DNA of 64,000 nt from Channallabes apus (GCA_030522415.1 CM060127.1:13550646-13614645); one strand, 5' to 3'; positions 34,371-46,934 are shown, counted from the first letter of the stretch. Numbers and translations: made by a program. The notes: generated from the sequence alone by a model not told the origin.

Positions 34371-37300
34371 AAGTTGATGCTGAAAAAAAAGTTCTCACAC
34401 CTTCAAGAACACAGGGTCACTGTAAGAGATTTCTTCATCTATGGTTCTGACTGCGTGAGAGAACATAAGAATATCCCGCAAGAGCCTGTCTGTGTTTTTC
34501 TTCATTAAAAGCAACTTCTCTTCCTCTTCCTCAGCCAGGACAGCGATCCTCACCAACTCCTGTTTTTCCAGGAACTCTCTGATCTCTGCAAATTCCTCTC
34601 TGATCTGTTTCTCCGCTTGCTGTCGTTGGTTCTGTCCAAATGGACGACAAACATCACACATCTGTTAGACTTTTTCTTTTTATTCACCTGTTGATAAACT
34701 GATGTTTTTATCAATAATCAATTTAGATTGATGTTTTATTCTAAGCAGTTATTGTCTTTAAACCTCTAAAGGTAAGATTGTGTATTTGAAGTTCTGTCTT
34801 TTATTGATCTTTTGAACAACTCTTCAGTGTTTCTCAGCTAATTGTTTTTGATTTGTCTGAGAATTCTTATACATCAGCTTAACAAACTAATCCTAGCTGT
34901 ATATTACCTGAATGCCCTTACAAATTTTGACAAACAGCAATTAAGAAACAAATTGTGGTTAATTGGTTGCCACTCTTTTGCTTTCTGTGTACATCCATCT
35001 CTCAGCCTTATTAAACCTGGCTTTAGTTAACATCCTGGAAAGTTCTGTCTGCTCTACATCATTACCTTGATGTGAATGATGGTATCTTCACGCTCCTGCT
35101 TGGCTTCGTAAAGCCGTCTGAGACTTTTCTTCATTGGCACCACCTCCCTCTTCAACTCCCCCTAAAAAGGAGCGGGAAAACACAATTATGCTAAAGTTGC
35201 TAAAGCAACCACTAGCAAGCATGCTCTGGTTTGGACTAATTTTCAGTCCAAGATGGCAGACAGTTAACTGATTTACACTTACCCGTTTGGCCGAATTTCT
35301 TATCCAAAGAGACACTTGATGGTACTGAGATTTAAACTCAGAATCTTCCAATGAGTAATTATAACCTAAAACTTTTTTAGAAGCTCATAGAAAGTTTCTT
35401 TGTCTCACTGATTTCCTCCTTAATTTGGTCCTAGTGAACCTTTACTTCCCAGTTAGGTCTTGCCTATAGACCTACAGTCAACTGTATCAAACTACTGCTC
35501 ATGCAACAACATGGACTGGTGTGACCACTAGAATCGCATGAAAAGTGATATTCGCCCACTTCAGCATGTAAGAGCTTGTGTCACTGTGACTAACAGAAGA
35601 AAGGTGTCATGGGCCACCCTAGACTCTCTAAAACCAGGAACACTCTTCCTCTCTGGAACACCAGGCTGTGGCATGGCCAGGATTTGTACATCAAATCTTA
35701 CATTTACAGTATTTGGTCGATCTTATGTAGAGCAACTTTTTTTTAATCTCATTATACAGCTGAGAAGTTGTATAATGAAGTGTGGCAGATCTGGAAATTG
35801 AATCTGGAACCTTCCATAAAGTAGTGCAATGGCTTAACCACTGATCTATCCCGGCCCTCTGAACCGCCAGACAACAGTGTTTGAGCTTTGTTTTAAGCTT
35901 TTAATGTAAGTCTTTACATCTGTAACCTGCTGGTACTGATAACTGTCATGTCACAGTTCTCGGTAAGAACATTTCAAAAATAGAACTGCGTGCCAACGTT
36001 TATGTAATTTTCAGTTACTTTCTATATTAAAAACAGTTTGCCAGGCAGTATTCTGTTAATATTAATATTCTATTCTATTCACTATTCTATTAATATTATT
36101 ACTCATATTGTATATGCTTCTATATATACTCAGCAAAAAAAGAAACGTTCTCTGACTTTCAACTGTTTTTACTTTCAGTAAACTTAATGTGTAAATATTT
36201 GTATGAACACTAAAAGAGTCAACACCATAAGACATAAACTAAAAATGTTTCACAATGTGTCCCTGAATGAAGGGAGGCTCAAAATCAGTCAGTACCAGTC
36301 AGTATCTTGTGTTGCCACCAGCTGCTTGAAGTACTGCAGTGCATGTCCTCCTCATGGACTGGACCAGATTAGTCAGTTCTTGCTGTGAGATGGAGGGATT
36401 GTGTGTTCCTGGTGTGACTCGGGCAGTTGTTGTGGCCATCCTGTACCTGTCACGCAGGTGTGATATTCGGATGTACCCATCCTGTGCAGGTGTTGTTACA
36501 CGTGATCTTCCACTGCGAGGATGATCAGCTGTCCTTCCTGTCTCCCTGTAGTGCCGTCTTAGGTCTTAACTATGCTTGTATTACTCGACCTCAGTGCAGC
36601 TTTTGACACCATTGATCATGCTATTCTTCTTTACAGATTAGAAAATGTAGTAGGAATTAAGGGTACAGCCTCTCCTGGCTCAGATCCTATTTGACCGATC
36701 GTTATCAGTATGTAGACTTAAATGGTGATTATTCTGCATGTTCTCTAGTGGAGTTTGGCGTTCCGCAGGGTTCAGTTTTAGGCCCACTGCTTTTTTCCCC
36801 TTTGCATGCTTCCTCTGGGCAACATAATCCGTAAGCATGGTATTAGTTTTCATTGTTATGCTGACGACACACAGCTATACGTCTCAACAAAACCTGATGA
36901 GAAAAACCATCTTACTAAAGTTGAGCAATGTGTGCAGGACATAAGAAATTGGATGCTAATTAACTTCCTTCTGCTTAATCCGGATAACACAGAAGTTCTA
37001 GTCATAGGACCGCATACAGCTAGGAGTAAAATCTTAGATCACACCGTAACTTTAGATGGCCTTTCTGTTCCATCAAGTGCAACAGTAAAAGACCTCGTTG
37101 TGATTATAGATTCCAGCCTTTCATTTGAAGCTCATGTAGATAATATCACCAGGATAGCATTCTTTCACCTCAGAAATATTGCCAAGATAAGAAATATATT
37201 GTCGGTAAACGATGCAGAAAAACTAGTTCATGCTTTTATCACTTCTAGGTTGGACTATTGTAATGCTTTACTGTCTGGTTGTTCAGTTAGGTGCATAAAC

Positions 37301-40300
37301 AAGCTTCAGCTAGTCCAGAATGCAGCAGCGAGAGTCCTCACTAGAACCAGAAGATATGAGCACATCACCCCTATCCTATCTTCACTACATTGGCTCCCTG
37401 TGAAATTTCGCATTGATTTAAAAATACTACTCTTGACATACAGTATAAAGCATTAAATGGTCTCGCGCCGCAATATCTGAGCGAACTTCTAGTGTCTTAC
37501 GATCCGCCACGCCTACTTCGGTCAAAGGATACAGGCTGCTTGTCAGTACCGCGTATTATGAAAACTACAGCTGGGGGCAGAGCTTTTTCTTACAAAGCCC
37601 CAAAATTATGGAATAGTCTTCCAAATAGTGTTCGGGACTCAGACACAGTCTCAGTGTTTAAGTCTAGGCTCAAAACCTATTTATTTAGCCAAGCATTTTT
37701 ATAAATAGATTTGCCATAAGGAAAAGGAGCAGATCTGGGGGACTCATGGACGTAGAGTATTATGGTGACCTGGTATGTTTAGATGCTGTCCTCCTCAGTC
37801 TCATTTGATCACTCAGGTTTGTTGACGGTGAGGTGATTGTTTGCTTTACATCTCAGGGAGCCCTCATGTTTGTGTTTCCTTCTGGCTCTCCCTTTTAGTT
37901 ATGCTGTCATAGTTAGTCCTGCCGGAGTCCCTGCTTGCACTCTACAGCAAATATGCATTCACATTAGACATTGTGACTGTGACCAATTGCAATCTGTACC
38001 TAATTGCAATCTCTCCTCCTCTTCTCTTCCTCCCCCTTTCTCTTTCCTCTCTCCCCCTGTCTCCCCCTTTCACTCTTTCTCTCTCTCTCTCTGTCGAGCT
38101 ACACATGTGGTTCCTGAGGTGCCAGTGATTCAGACTCCCTCTGCCCTCCGGACCTGTCTGATCCATCCTGGTGCCCCGTTTCTGGTTGGAGGTCTCGTCG
38201 CATGGATGCCCCGTGTGTCTCTTTAGGATGCGTCTGGTATCTGGGGATGATTCTATCTACTTAGAAGATGGTTCTGGCCTCGACTGGTGTTGTCAGCTGT
38301 TTCTCTGAGGACTTGACAATTCGATAGTTCAGGACTGGAACTTTCTACAAGTCTATCTGAGTCTCCAATAACTACTGGACTCCATTTTACATCAACTATT
38401 ATAACATATATTAACATCAACTATTATAGCTGAACCTAACACTTAACACTGTATAAATGCAGATCATTTCCTGCTATCTGTTTCACCCAGATGAGGATGG
38501 GTTCCCTGTTGAGTCTGGTTCTTCTCAAGGTTTCTTCCTATTACCATCTCAGGGAGTTTTTCCTTGCCACTGTCGCCCTCGGGCTTGCTCACCAGGGACT
38601 ATCTGAACATTTTGATTCATACACATTCACATTCCACACAAACTTAAATAGTTCTTTTGATTGTGTAAAACTGTTTTGAGACAATGGTCAATTGTTAAAA
38701 GCGCTATACAAATAAAACTGAATTGAATTGAATTAGGCGTCTCACAGAGCGGACATGGCGAATTTATTGCCCTATCCACATCAGCAGTCCTCATGCCTCC
38801 CTGCAGCATGCCTAATGCACGTTCACGCAGATGAGCAGGGACCCTGGGCATCTTTCTTTGGGTGTTTTTCACAGTCGGTAGACAAGTCTCTTTAGTGTCC
38901 TGCGTTTTTAGAACTGTGACCTTAAATGTCTACTTTCTGTAAGCTGTTAAGGTCTTAACGACCATTCCACAGGTGCATGTTAATTGATTGATTATGGTTA
39001 ATTGAACATGCATGGAAAACATTGTTTAAACCCTTTACAATGAAGATCTGTAAAGTTATTTGGATTTTTACATTATTGTTGAAATACACAGTCCTGAAAA
39101 AGGGACGTTTCTTTTTTTTGCTGAGTATATATTCTTTATATACTGTATGTTCTAGTCATTTTAGCCTGGGACTACTAACTTTGGTCAGCTCTCACATTAT
39201 CCTATGTCTGCTAACTATATGTAAGATAAACATATATCTTACTATGCTTATCTATCTATCTAATATATATATATATATATCTTTCTAGGCCATTGTACAT
39301 CCTCTGAGATATATGAAGTCACACACCTCATACCTTCGGCTGTTAACTAGAGAGTAAAAAATTATTTTATATCAAGAATTAACAGATTTTAAAACTCTTA
39401 TGCAAAACCGGAATACGTAAATTAGTAATCAGCTGTTCTAAAATCAACTACTTTTGAACTGAAAAACACCACTATACCTGGCGTGTTTTGGGTTCAACTT
39501 TTCAGCTTGTTGTAAAAACACATGGATTGGAATGATGGGGGATGAAAACACACACACACACACACACTGAACGCATGTGGACGTTTCTCGATTTTTTTCC
39601 ACTCTGATTAGTCAGAAGGTGTTGATAAATTTTTCTATAACAGCGGCTCTGATAGTAGCGTGGCTGCAAACCCATCGTTTTAATGTCTTATCATTACCAT
39701 AGCAACGGCTTATAGTGAAGATGCCACATAAATGGATTTTTAAAAACATGTAAGTTTTCTATAAGTAAAAGTTTATTAAAAATCTCCTGTGTCAGCGGAT
39801 AAGCTGTAAAGTTCTCAGATATACTCATGACAGACATAACTTTGAGTAGTTAAACAAAAAAATGAAATAAAATGACTTAAATACATTTTTACTCTGTTAA
39901 ATAGGACGGCAAATATCTGTATTTCACTACACTTCTGAGTGGTGATGCATTACAGTGGTGTACTGTAATATTTGAAGCAGTTCCTTTGAGACATGCCTGT
40001 TTAATTAAAGGGTGTTTGAAACCAGGAGAGAAACTCGTTGCACACAGCAACAAAATAACATGTTCACAACTGAGGAAAGCAAAAGAGAGAGAGAGTTTTG
40101 CTATAGAAAATACTACTGTACAGTAAGTCTATGATTACCTGTACTATAAAAAAGTACACACACAACTTGTGTTTTGTTCATGTTTAACATTAACTAAACT
40201 AACTAACTGTAAATGGATAAAAATCCATAATTTTCAATTACTTTTGGCAAATTGCTATGGTATACTGTAAATAAATTTGTCTCAGGATTTATGGGTTGAA

Positions 40301-41374
40301 GTTCATGGAAGATAATCAACTTTAGGGTCAAAACAACACCATATCAGCAAATCAACTGTTTTACACACTGTCCCTCCATCGCTGATTGTTTTCCTCATAC
40401 AGCATGAAACAGACTTTTATTCCTTACAAGAACTTTATATTTGGTAAAATCCATTTATCAGAATTAAAATGTGTGTAATGTCACTTTTTGATTAAATTTT
40501 TCCTTTAATAGTAATGATTATTATTAAGCGCTGACATGTTGTACTGTATTTCTTACATGGTTTGTTTTCTCAATGATTGTAACAAAATGATACAATGAAG
40601 ACATGCATGGTTTATATGCAGGGTTTTCTCCCCCTTTCTAATTAAAATGTCAAAAGTGTTTGTAGTTTCCCTGAACATAAAGCCTGTCCTTTTCCTCGTC
40701 TGATAGTTCGCTGTGGGAATTAGAGCCGTTTAGACAGCTGACATTACCAGTATCGTCACGCACTGTTGTTCTCCGCATCAGAATAAAGGTCAACATTGTA
40801 GGGGTTTGTTAATGTCAGAGACTAATTTCGGTCACACAGTAATGCTCACCTTAAGGTCTTGCGCCGCTTCCTCCATGGGGGACATGCGATGGCCTTGGTG
40901 CTTCTTGGATGTGTGACACACGCAGCACAGCAGCTCCTCGTCATCATGGCAGAAGAGCTTGAGTGGCTCTCTGTGAGTAGGACACAAGTCCATCGACTTG
41001 GCTGTGGTGCCAGGCGACGATGGCGGAGTGTTTAATCCCTTCTGTTCCTGCACCAGCGTTTCACACACATTCTTGAGCACGAGGCTGATGGTGGGCTCGG
41101 TCAACGAGCACCTTCTCCGGCAAACAGGACACTCGCGCTTGGGCAACTTCTTGCTCCAGAACTTGTTCAGGCAGGTGCGACAGAAGCTGTGGCTGCAGCG
41201 TAAGACCACGGGGTCCGCGAAGATCTCACAGCAGACTGGACATGACAGATGGTCCTCTACGACCGAGCGGGAGCTGGCGGACAGAGATCGCGGAACTAGA
41301 ACCACCGCCACTTTGGGGTTCAGGAGCACACCGTCTTTCCCAGGCTGAGAGGAAGCTCTTCCTCGTAAAGGCAT
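32365..41374 (-). CDS. TRIM35-like E3 ubiquitin ligase (complete, six coding exons)
   Basis: A tripartite-motif RING E3 ligase, cytosolic by family. Exons 41374-40850, 35161-35066, 34631-34401, 33662-33640, 33549-33431 and 32924-32365 join in frame to 517 aa. RING residues C45 C48 C60 H62 C65 C68 C82 C85 are all present. B-box 2 has C131 H134 C142 D145 C150 C153 H159 H162. A coiled coil spans about 176-290 and PRY-SPRY about 335-517 ([42 protein letters not shown]). The exon sizes 96-231-23-119 match the TRIM35-like layout, which supports an intact gene. These genes form large, fast-evolving fish families often linked to antiviral or inflammatory signalling. The exact family member cannot be named. 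Confidence 0.9.
33431..33549 (-). CDS. TRIM35-like exon 5
   Basis: The acceptor is gactgcag and the donor gtaagc. It encodes [39 protein letters not shown], the linker before PRY-SPRY. Confidence 0.9.
33640..33662 (-). CDS. TRIM35-like exon 4 (23-nt microexon)
   Basis: On the minus strand it is framed by the acceptor catttttag and the donor gttagt. 23 nt encode HYKNIKK plus two bases of Arg. This restores the frame between exons 3 and 5 and has the exact length known for this TRIM subfamily. Confidence 0.85.
34401..34631 (-). CDS. TRIM35-like exon 3 (231 nt, coiled coil)
   Basis: The acceptor is ttggacag and the donor gtgtga. 77 codons with heptad-like [40 protein letters not shown] and ending SDPVFLK. 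Confidence 0.92.
35066..35161 (-). CDS. TRIM35-like exon 2 (96 nt, coiled coil)
   Basis: The acceptor is ctttttag and the donor gtaatg. 32 codons: [32 protein letters not shown]. Confidence 0.9.
36564..38732 (+). mobile_element. L2-type LINE copy 2, 5'-truncated, nested
   Basis: Nearly identical to 28712-30852, starting within RT motif A. It is flanked by TTAGG (36559-36563 and 38733-38737), a likely target-site duplication. The RT is broken by a 1-nt deletion near 36671 and by insertions near 36800 and 37443. Confidence 0.92.
36567..37706 (+). pseudogene. LINE reverse transcriptase, frameshifted
   Basis: Begins at motif A ([17 protein letters not shown] equivalent), keeps [10 protein letters not shown] and ends YLFSQAFL. 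At least three indels relative to the open copy at 28045-29847 split the frame. Confidence 0.88.
39128..40849. other. rest of TRIM intron 1
   Basis: No gene or clear element. Contains a short (AC)n at 39547-39568. Confidence 0.5.
40850..41374 (-). CDS. TRIM35-like exon 1 (RING and B-box)
   Basis: ATG at 41374-41372, 175 codons, donor gtgagc. An N-terminal 40-residue Ser/Arg-rich leader precedes the RING ([20 protein letters not shown]). The B-box follows [12 protein letters not shown]. The frame continues upstream without another Met near by. Confidence 0.92.
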
Positions 41375-42400
41375 TGCTCAGTAGTTTGGGCTGTAAATCA
41401 CAAAAGTCACTCCTGCTTGAACGCAAACTTATGTATACATATGCGTCTTCAAACACGCTAGAGGAACTAGAAAACTTGATGCTTTCTGATGACAGCTGCC
41501 TTTTATAGGCATGCACTATGTGACTGACCACAGAGAATCTTGCGTCATTCGGAGGGGAAAAACACGATGCACTTCAGCAAATCAGAGAGATGTTTTCTGT
41601 AAACATGACTGTTTTGGAGACTCGGCTGGTGTTGACTTACACAAGCATAACTTCACCAAACTGAACAATGTGAAAAATAGATGCCAGCTGACAGGATTCA
41701 AATGATGACTCACATCCTATAAAAACACTTGTTACAAAATCCTACTTTAATTTACTTTAAAAATCTATCTAGCACACGTCAATCTTACAGTCGTGTAAAA
41801 AATCCAAGGCCTCACCCTAAACACCGCTGTCAGAGTAAAGTACTTACGTGCGGGAAAAACTGACAGCGCAAAGGCTCTTAAACATTATCCAGCACGGCTT
41901 CTGTAACAGATCACTGAGTCTTATGGTCAGAGATAATAAATTAATTAACAAAATGACAGATAATAATTATAGTTACGATTTACAATTTGGCAGGAAGCAG
42001 TTATAATACACAGCCTGAAAAGCTCATCTAGGATATTATGAATGTGCAAACGACAGCATGCGGAAAACTGTCTTTTAAAATTTTTAAATAAACAATTCTA
42101 AAAACTCCTCAATAAACTCCATATCTGATGCCACTTTGACTAAATGGTGGCAAAGGCTTTAGAAAAAAAAAATAAACTGCACACATGCAAAGAAAAAGAA
42201 AAAAGCTATTCACAGCTTATACAAAAGCTCTTTTCATTACAATTTAAAACAAGTGATGTTACAGAATTGTATTAGTATAACAAGGCAATTACAAATTCTA
42301 ATTGTATAACTTGTATTTTTTTATATCCTGCCAGGTCCAAAACTTTACATTTTGATAGACCACATTTAGCTTGGACCGCAGTGTGCATTCATCACAACCC
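41375..42400. other. TRIM upstream region, promoter not resolvable
   Basis: Sequence 5' of the TRIM start codon. There is no convincing TATA box or CpG island, and an untranslated first exon is possible. Confidence 0.35.
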
Positions 42401-42634
42401 AAAGACTTATAATAGAATTAAGTTCAGAACTCTGTGGTGGCCAGTTCATGTGTGAAAATTATTCCTTGTGCTCCCAGAACCACTATTTGACAAGTTGATT
42501 TCTGTGCTATCCGGAAGGAAAAACAACATAGATATGATAACCGGGTCATTCAGTACATCCAGGTTGTCAGCTGACTTAATTTTATTACCACACAACATTG
42601 CTGAGCCTAGACCTGAACAACTGAAGCAACACAA

Positions 42635-43918
42635 GGGCCCGTATTCACAAAGCTTCTTAGAATTCTCTGAGAGAGCTCCTATCTTAGCGTAAAAAGTCCA
42701 AGCTGGCAGTCCTAGACTAAAAATGATTTAGGAAACTTTTCAGAGCAACTCTGAGTAAGGAAAGTACAAAGGCCTTTATCTTAGTAAGGAGGTGTGGTTG
42801 ACCCCGTAGCTAGGGATGATGCAGCAATTCAAGGACTGTGATTAGTTAATAAAAAATCTGTAAAGCTCTTCGTGAAAATAGAATATATGATAATAGAATA
42901 GACAGTGAAATCATAATGTTCATATATATAGAAGTTGTATAATCAAGAATGCAGGCTCCTTTATGCAAAGTTTCTCTTATAGGCTAAATGCTGTATTCAT
43001 TCATTCATTCATCTTCTATACCACTTTATCCTGTATTTAGGGTCGCAGGGACCTGGAGCCTATCCCAGGGGACTCTGGGCACGAGGCAGGGTACACCCTG
43101 GACAGCGTGCCAATCCATCGCAGAGCACACACATTCACACACTATGGTCAATTTGGGAACACCAATTATAGCCTAATCTGCATGTCTTTGGACTGTGGGA
43201 GGAAACCAGAGTACCGGAGGAAACCCACCAAGCACGGGGAGAACATGCAAACTCCATGCACACAGAGACGGGAATCGAGCCTGGCCGGGAATCGAACCCG
43301 GACCCTGGAGGTGCAATGCGACAGTGCTAACCACTACACCACCGTGCCGCCTAAATGCTGTATCTTAAAGTTAATTAAAACAGCCAAATGTTGAAAATGT
43401 GTCTACTTTTGAAGCAACCAATTTCCACACAGTAGTTACTATAATTACATTCTTACATTACCATACAATTTTTATTACTTGTAATCCATTTCAGATTGAT
43501 TGGAGCAAAATGGATCAGCTTTTACCAATTTACATGATTGCAGGACAGTCTGGTTAGGTTACACTTTTGGATCGCATGTAGCCAAGAGAGATGGAAGAAA
43601 GTAAAAGAACAAGAAAACCAAATTGAACAGAGGAACAGTGTTTACTTTTAGTGTTTGGAGAATATTTCTTCTTTCCACCATTTTGTGCTACAGAAACTCT
43701 TAAGCCTCTTAAAAGTCCACCTCTCTACTCTTAACAATTTTTACCTTATGAGCTGTTTTTAGGGATAAGATGTTTCGTGAATAATTTTTATCTTAACTAA
43801 GATTTAATCCTAAATTTAGGGGGAAATTCTAAGAAAATGACATAATTCCTAGAATGTTCTAAGAATTTCATCATTAGGAGCAACTTTTAGGCTTAAGAAG
43901 CTTTGTGAATATGGGCCC
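42635..43918. mobile_element. DNA element with GGGCCC ends, carrying a SINE
   Basis: Inverted ends gggcccgtattcacaaagct and agctttgtgaatatgggccc, about 1.28 kb with no transposase found. Superfamily not assigned; the target duplication is unclear. Confidence 0.75.
42996..43350 (-). mobile_element. tRNA-derived SINE (family A), full length
   Basis: On the minus strand it starts ggcggcacggtggtgtagtg, with the B box ccgggttcgattcccggc, and ends gatgaatgaatgaatgaa. It is flanked by a perfect 12-nt duplication ctaaatgctgta (42984-42995 and 43351-43362). It is the best-preserved copy in the window. Confidence 0.93.
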
Positions 43919-44170
43919 AAATCATAACACCGCCTCCGAAGTCCGTACTCCCTACCAAACTGAAGCCTGTTTTCTGATGAGTCTCACTATCAATTGATTT
44001 GGGGGCACAGCCGTTTAGTCCGCATCACATTGTGCTGTATAGAAATGTTCTTACTTTCACTTTCATTTAACATAGCTCTGATTTCTACTGACTGTATTTT
44101 TTTTTTCAGATGCAACTTCACCAAGCATTTAAGTGATCTCTGATTTTCAAGCTAATTTACAATATTTTCT

Positions 44171-45340
44171 GACCACATAGCTTCTGTGAAGTTTATGGTT
44201 GAGCAGTATCCTCCCAGGTTTTAATAATATTTTAGACCGTTCTTAACCAAGCTCCAGTTCCAAGTTTTCTTTGCTTGATGTGGACAATCTCTTAACCATT
44301 CTGAAGCATGGTTAACATCTGTTTCACAACCACAGGATATGTCTTTTGACATGGTTTTAAAAAATGAGACACTCCACACTGTATTTCCAGCTGAAAGATA
44401 TTAATCACTGCAGTAATTATACAGTACAACTAACGTTCCTAAAATATTTGATAATTTTATAGGATATAATTGTCAGTGAAGGAACAATTGCTAGTATGTT
44501 TTCTGGGAAAAACATATTTCCTGTGGTTTGCTCTTATCCTTGCTTGCCCTAATGTGACTTCACATAAGATGATCCCCTCCCCAATAATATTATTCAGCTA
44601 ATTTGGCTCAGTGGATCATTTACTTAGATGCTGAAATGACAACTATAGATGAGAAAGGAAATAAAGGGATTGAGAGATATAAAAAGATTATTTTTACATA
44701 ATCTGAAAAATTCGTAAAATATGAGTCTTTTAATAAACAGACATGACACATGATCTAGACTTACTCCAGGTGTAACAATCAGAAAGAAAAAAAAATTATC
44801 AGTTATGGTTTAAGTAGACCAAGTACATTCAAACCACAAGGCCGATATAAGTTCTTATTTCATTCATTTTCTTTTTTTTCCTCCCAGTTTTCTGTATAAG
44901 GTGTAATGTAACTGTACTCTGTCCTATATTGTATATAAATACTGGAAACATGTTTAACAAATATGTTTACACTGTTATTATTATACCAGGTTATCATCTC
45001 ATCCCATAATTACATAGCTAATTAAATAGTAATAAATAATTGTTCTCTGGGGTATGTGTGTGAGCTGAACGGTGGATGCACTGAAAGCAACAATAACAGT
45101 CGATTCTAGGAAATGATGTTATTAAAAACAATATAAAATGCAGGTATTGCTCAGGTTTATACCGGTGCCATCCCAGAAGTGGATAAACTTTATAAATATC
45201 CTGATTTGGAATTTTTAAAAATTCTGAAACAAATTTATCAATTAATAATTAATAATTTAGAGTGCACCACCTGTAGGATTATACAGGAACAGCAATGTTT
45301 TATCATCACAAATGTAAACATATACAAATTTAAATTTATA
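44171..45340. other. intergenic, no gene seen
   Basis: AT-rich spacer with no coding or RNA signature. Confidence 0.5.
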
Positions 45341-45342
45341 TA

Positions 45343-46933
45343 CAGTGGTGTGAAAAACTATTTGCCCCCTTCCTGATTTCTTATTCTTTTGCATGTTTGT
45401 CACACTTAAATGTTTCTGCTCATCAAAAACCGTTAAATATTAATCAAAGAGGACATAATTGAACACAAAATGCAGTTTTTAAATGAAGGTTTACGTTATT
45501 AAGGGAGAAAAAAACTCCAAATCTACATGGCCCTGTGTGAAAAAGTGATTGCCCCCCTTGTTAAAAAATAACTTAACTGTGGTTTATCACACCTGAGTTC
45601 AATTTCTGTAGTCACCCCCAGGCCTGATTACTGCCACACCTGTTTCAATCAAGAAATCACTTAAATAGGAGCTACCTGACACAGAGAAGTAGACCAAAAG
45701 CGCCTCAAAAAACTAGACATCATGCCAAGATCCAAAGAAATTCAGGAACAAATGAGAACAAAAGTAATTGAGATCTATCAGTCTGGTAAAGGTTATAAAG
45801 TCATTTCTAAAGCTTTGGGACTCCAGCGAACCACAGTGAGAGCCATTATCCACAAATGGCAAAAACATGGAACAGTGGTGAACCTTCCCAGGAGTGGCCG
45901 GCCGACCAAAATTACCCCAAGGGCGCAGAGACAACTCATCCAAGAGACCACAAAAGACCCCAGGACAACATCTAAAGAACTGCAGGCCTCACTGCAGACT
46001 GAAAGAGACTGGGCAAAAACGGCCTGCATGGCAGATTTCCAAGGCGCAAACCACTTTTAAGCAAAAAGAACATTAAGGCTTGTCTCAATTTTGCTAAAAA
46101 AAACATCTCAATGATTGCCAAGACTTTTGGGAAAATACCTTGTGGACCGACGAGACAAAAGTTGAACTTTTTGGAAGGTGCGTGTCCCGTTACATCTGGC
46201 GTAAAAGTAACACAGCATTTCAGAAAAAGAACATCATACCAACAGTAAAATATGGTGGTGGTAGTGTGATGGTCTGGGGTTGTTTTGCTGCTTCAGGACC
46301 TGGAAGGCTTGCTGTGATAGATGGAACCATGAATTCTACTGTCTACCAAAAAATCCTTAAGGAGAATGTCCGGCCATCTGTTCGTCAACTCAAGCTGAAG
46401 CGATCTTGGGTGCTGCAGCAGGACAATGACCCAAAACACACCAGAAAATCCACCTCTGAATGGCTGAAGAAAAGCTAAATGAAGACTTTGGAGTGGCCTA
46501 GTCAAAGTCCTGACCTGAATCCTATTGAGATGTTGTGGCATGACCTTAAAAAGGCGGTTCATGCTAGAAAACCCTCAAATAAAGCTGAATTACAGCAATT
46601 CTGCAAAGATGAGTGGGCCAAAATTCCTCCAGAGCGCTGTAAAAGACTCGTTGCAAGTTATCGCAAACGCTTGATTGCAGTTATTGCTGCTAAGGGTGGC
46701 CCAACCAGTTATTAGGTTCAGGGGGCAATTACTTTTTCACACAGGTCCATGTAGGTTTGGATTTTTTTTTCTCCCTAAATAATAAAACCCCTCATTTAAA
46801 AACTGCATTTTGTGTTTACTTGTGTTATCTTTGACTAATAGTTAAATGTGTTTGATGATCAGAAACATTTTGTGTAACAAACATACAAAAGAATAAGAAA
46901 TCAGGAGGGGGCAAATAGTTTTTCACACCACTG
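45343..46933 (+). mobile_element. Tc1-like transposon, copy 3
   Basis: Complete ends cagtggtgtgaaaaactatt and ttttcacaccactg, flanked by TA. IR/DR ends: outer direct repeat at 45348-45370 and inner at 45534-45558. The transposase is damaged. Confidence 0.93.
45722..46715 (+). pseudogene. Tc1-like transposase with deletion, frameshifts and stop
   Basis: ATG at 45723. The HTH region is intact to KELQASL, where about 25 nt (the SIKVSVHDSTIR region) are lost and the frame changes. An extra A in the A-run near 46098 shifts it again. WTDETKVELFG, QQDNDPKHT and NPIEMLW are present, but TAA at 46476-46478 interrupts WLKK. Confidence 0.9.
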
Positions 46934-46934
46934 T

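Larger units (their letters stand above)
36300..38860 (-). pseudogene. HTH-only transposase fragment, interrupted by a LINE
   Basis: The minus strand reads [20 protein letters not shown] and [10 protein letters not shown] at 38857-38770. After removal of the LINE it continues in [20 protein letters not shown] and RVTPGT, ending near [12 protein letters not shown] with stop at about 36300. The frame shifts by one base near CHVRTVR. No DDE domain follows, so this was a non-autonomous derivative before the LINE arrived. Confidence 0.7.
36129..39125 (-). mobile_element. Tc1/mariner-superfamily DNA element split by a LINE
   Basis: Inverted ends ctcagcaaaaaaagaaacg and cgtttctttttttgctgag, both next to TA, inside TRIM intron 1. 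On the minus strand it carries only an N-terminal HTH transposase fragment. The LINE copy at 36564-38732 cuts this. Confidence 0.85.
42420..44170 (-). pseudogene. Tc1-like transposase relic split by another element
   Basis: 42420-42634 and 43919-44170 align in order with the relic at 3840-4470 (for example cagctgacttaattttatta and aacaccgcctccgaagtc). The two parts are separated by the element at 42635-43918. Confidence 0.6.
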
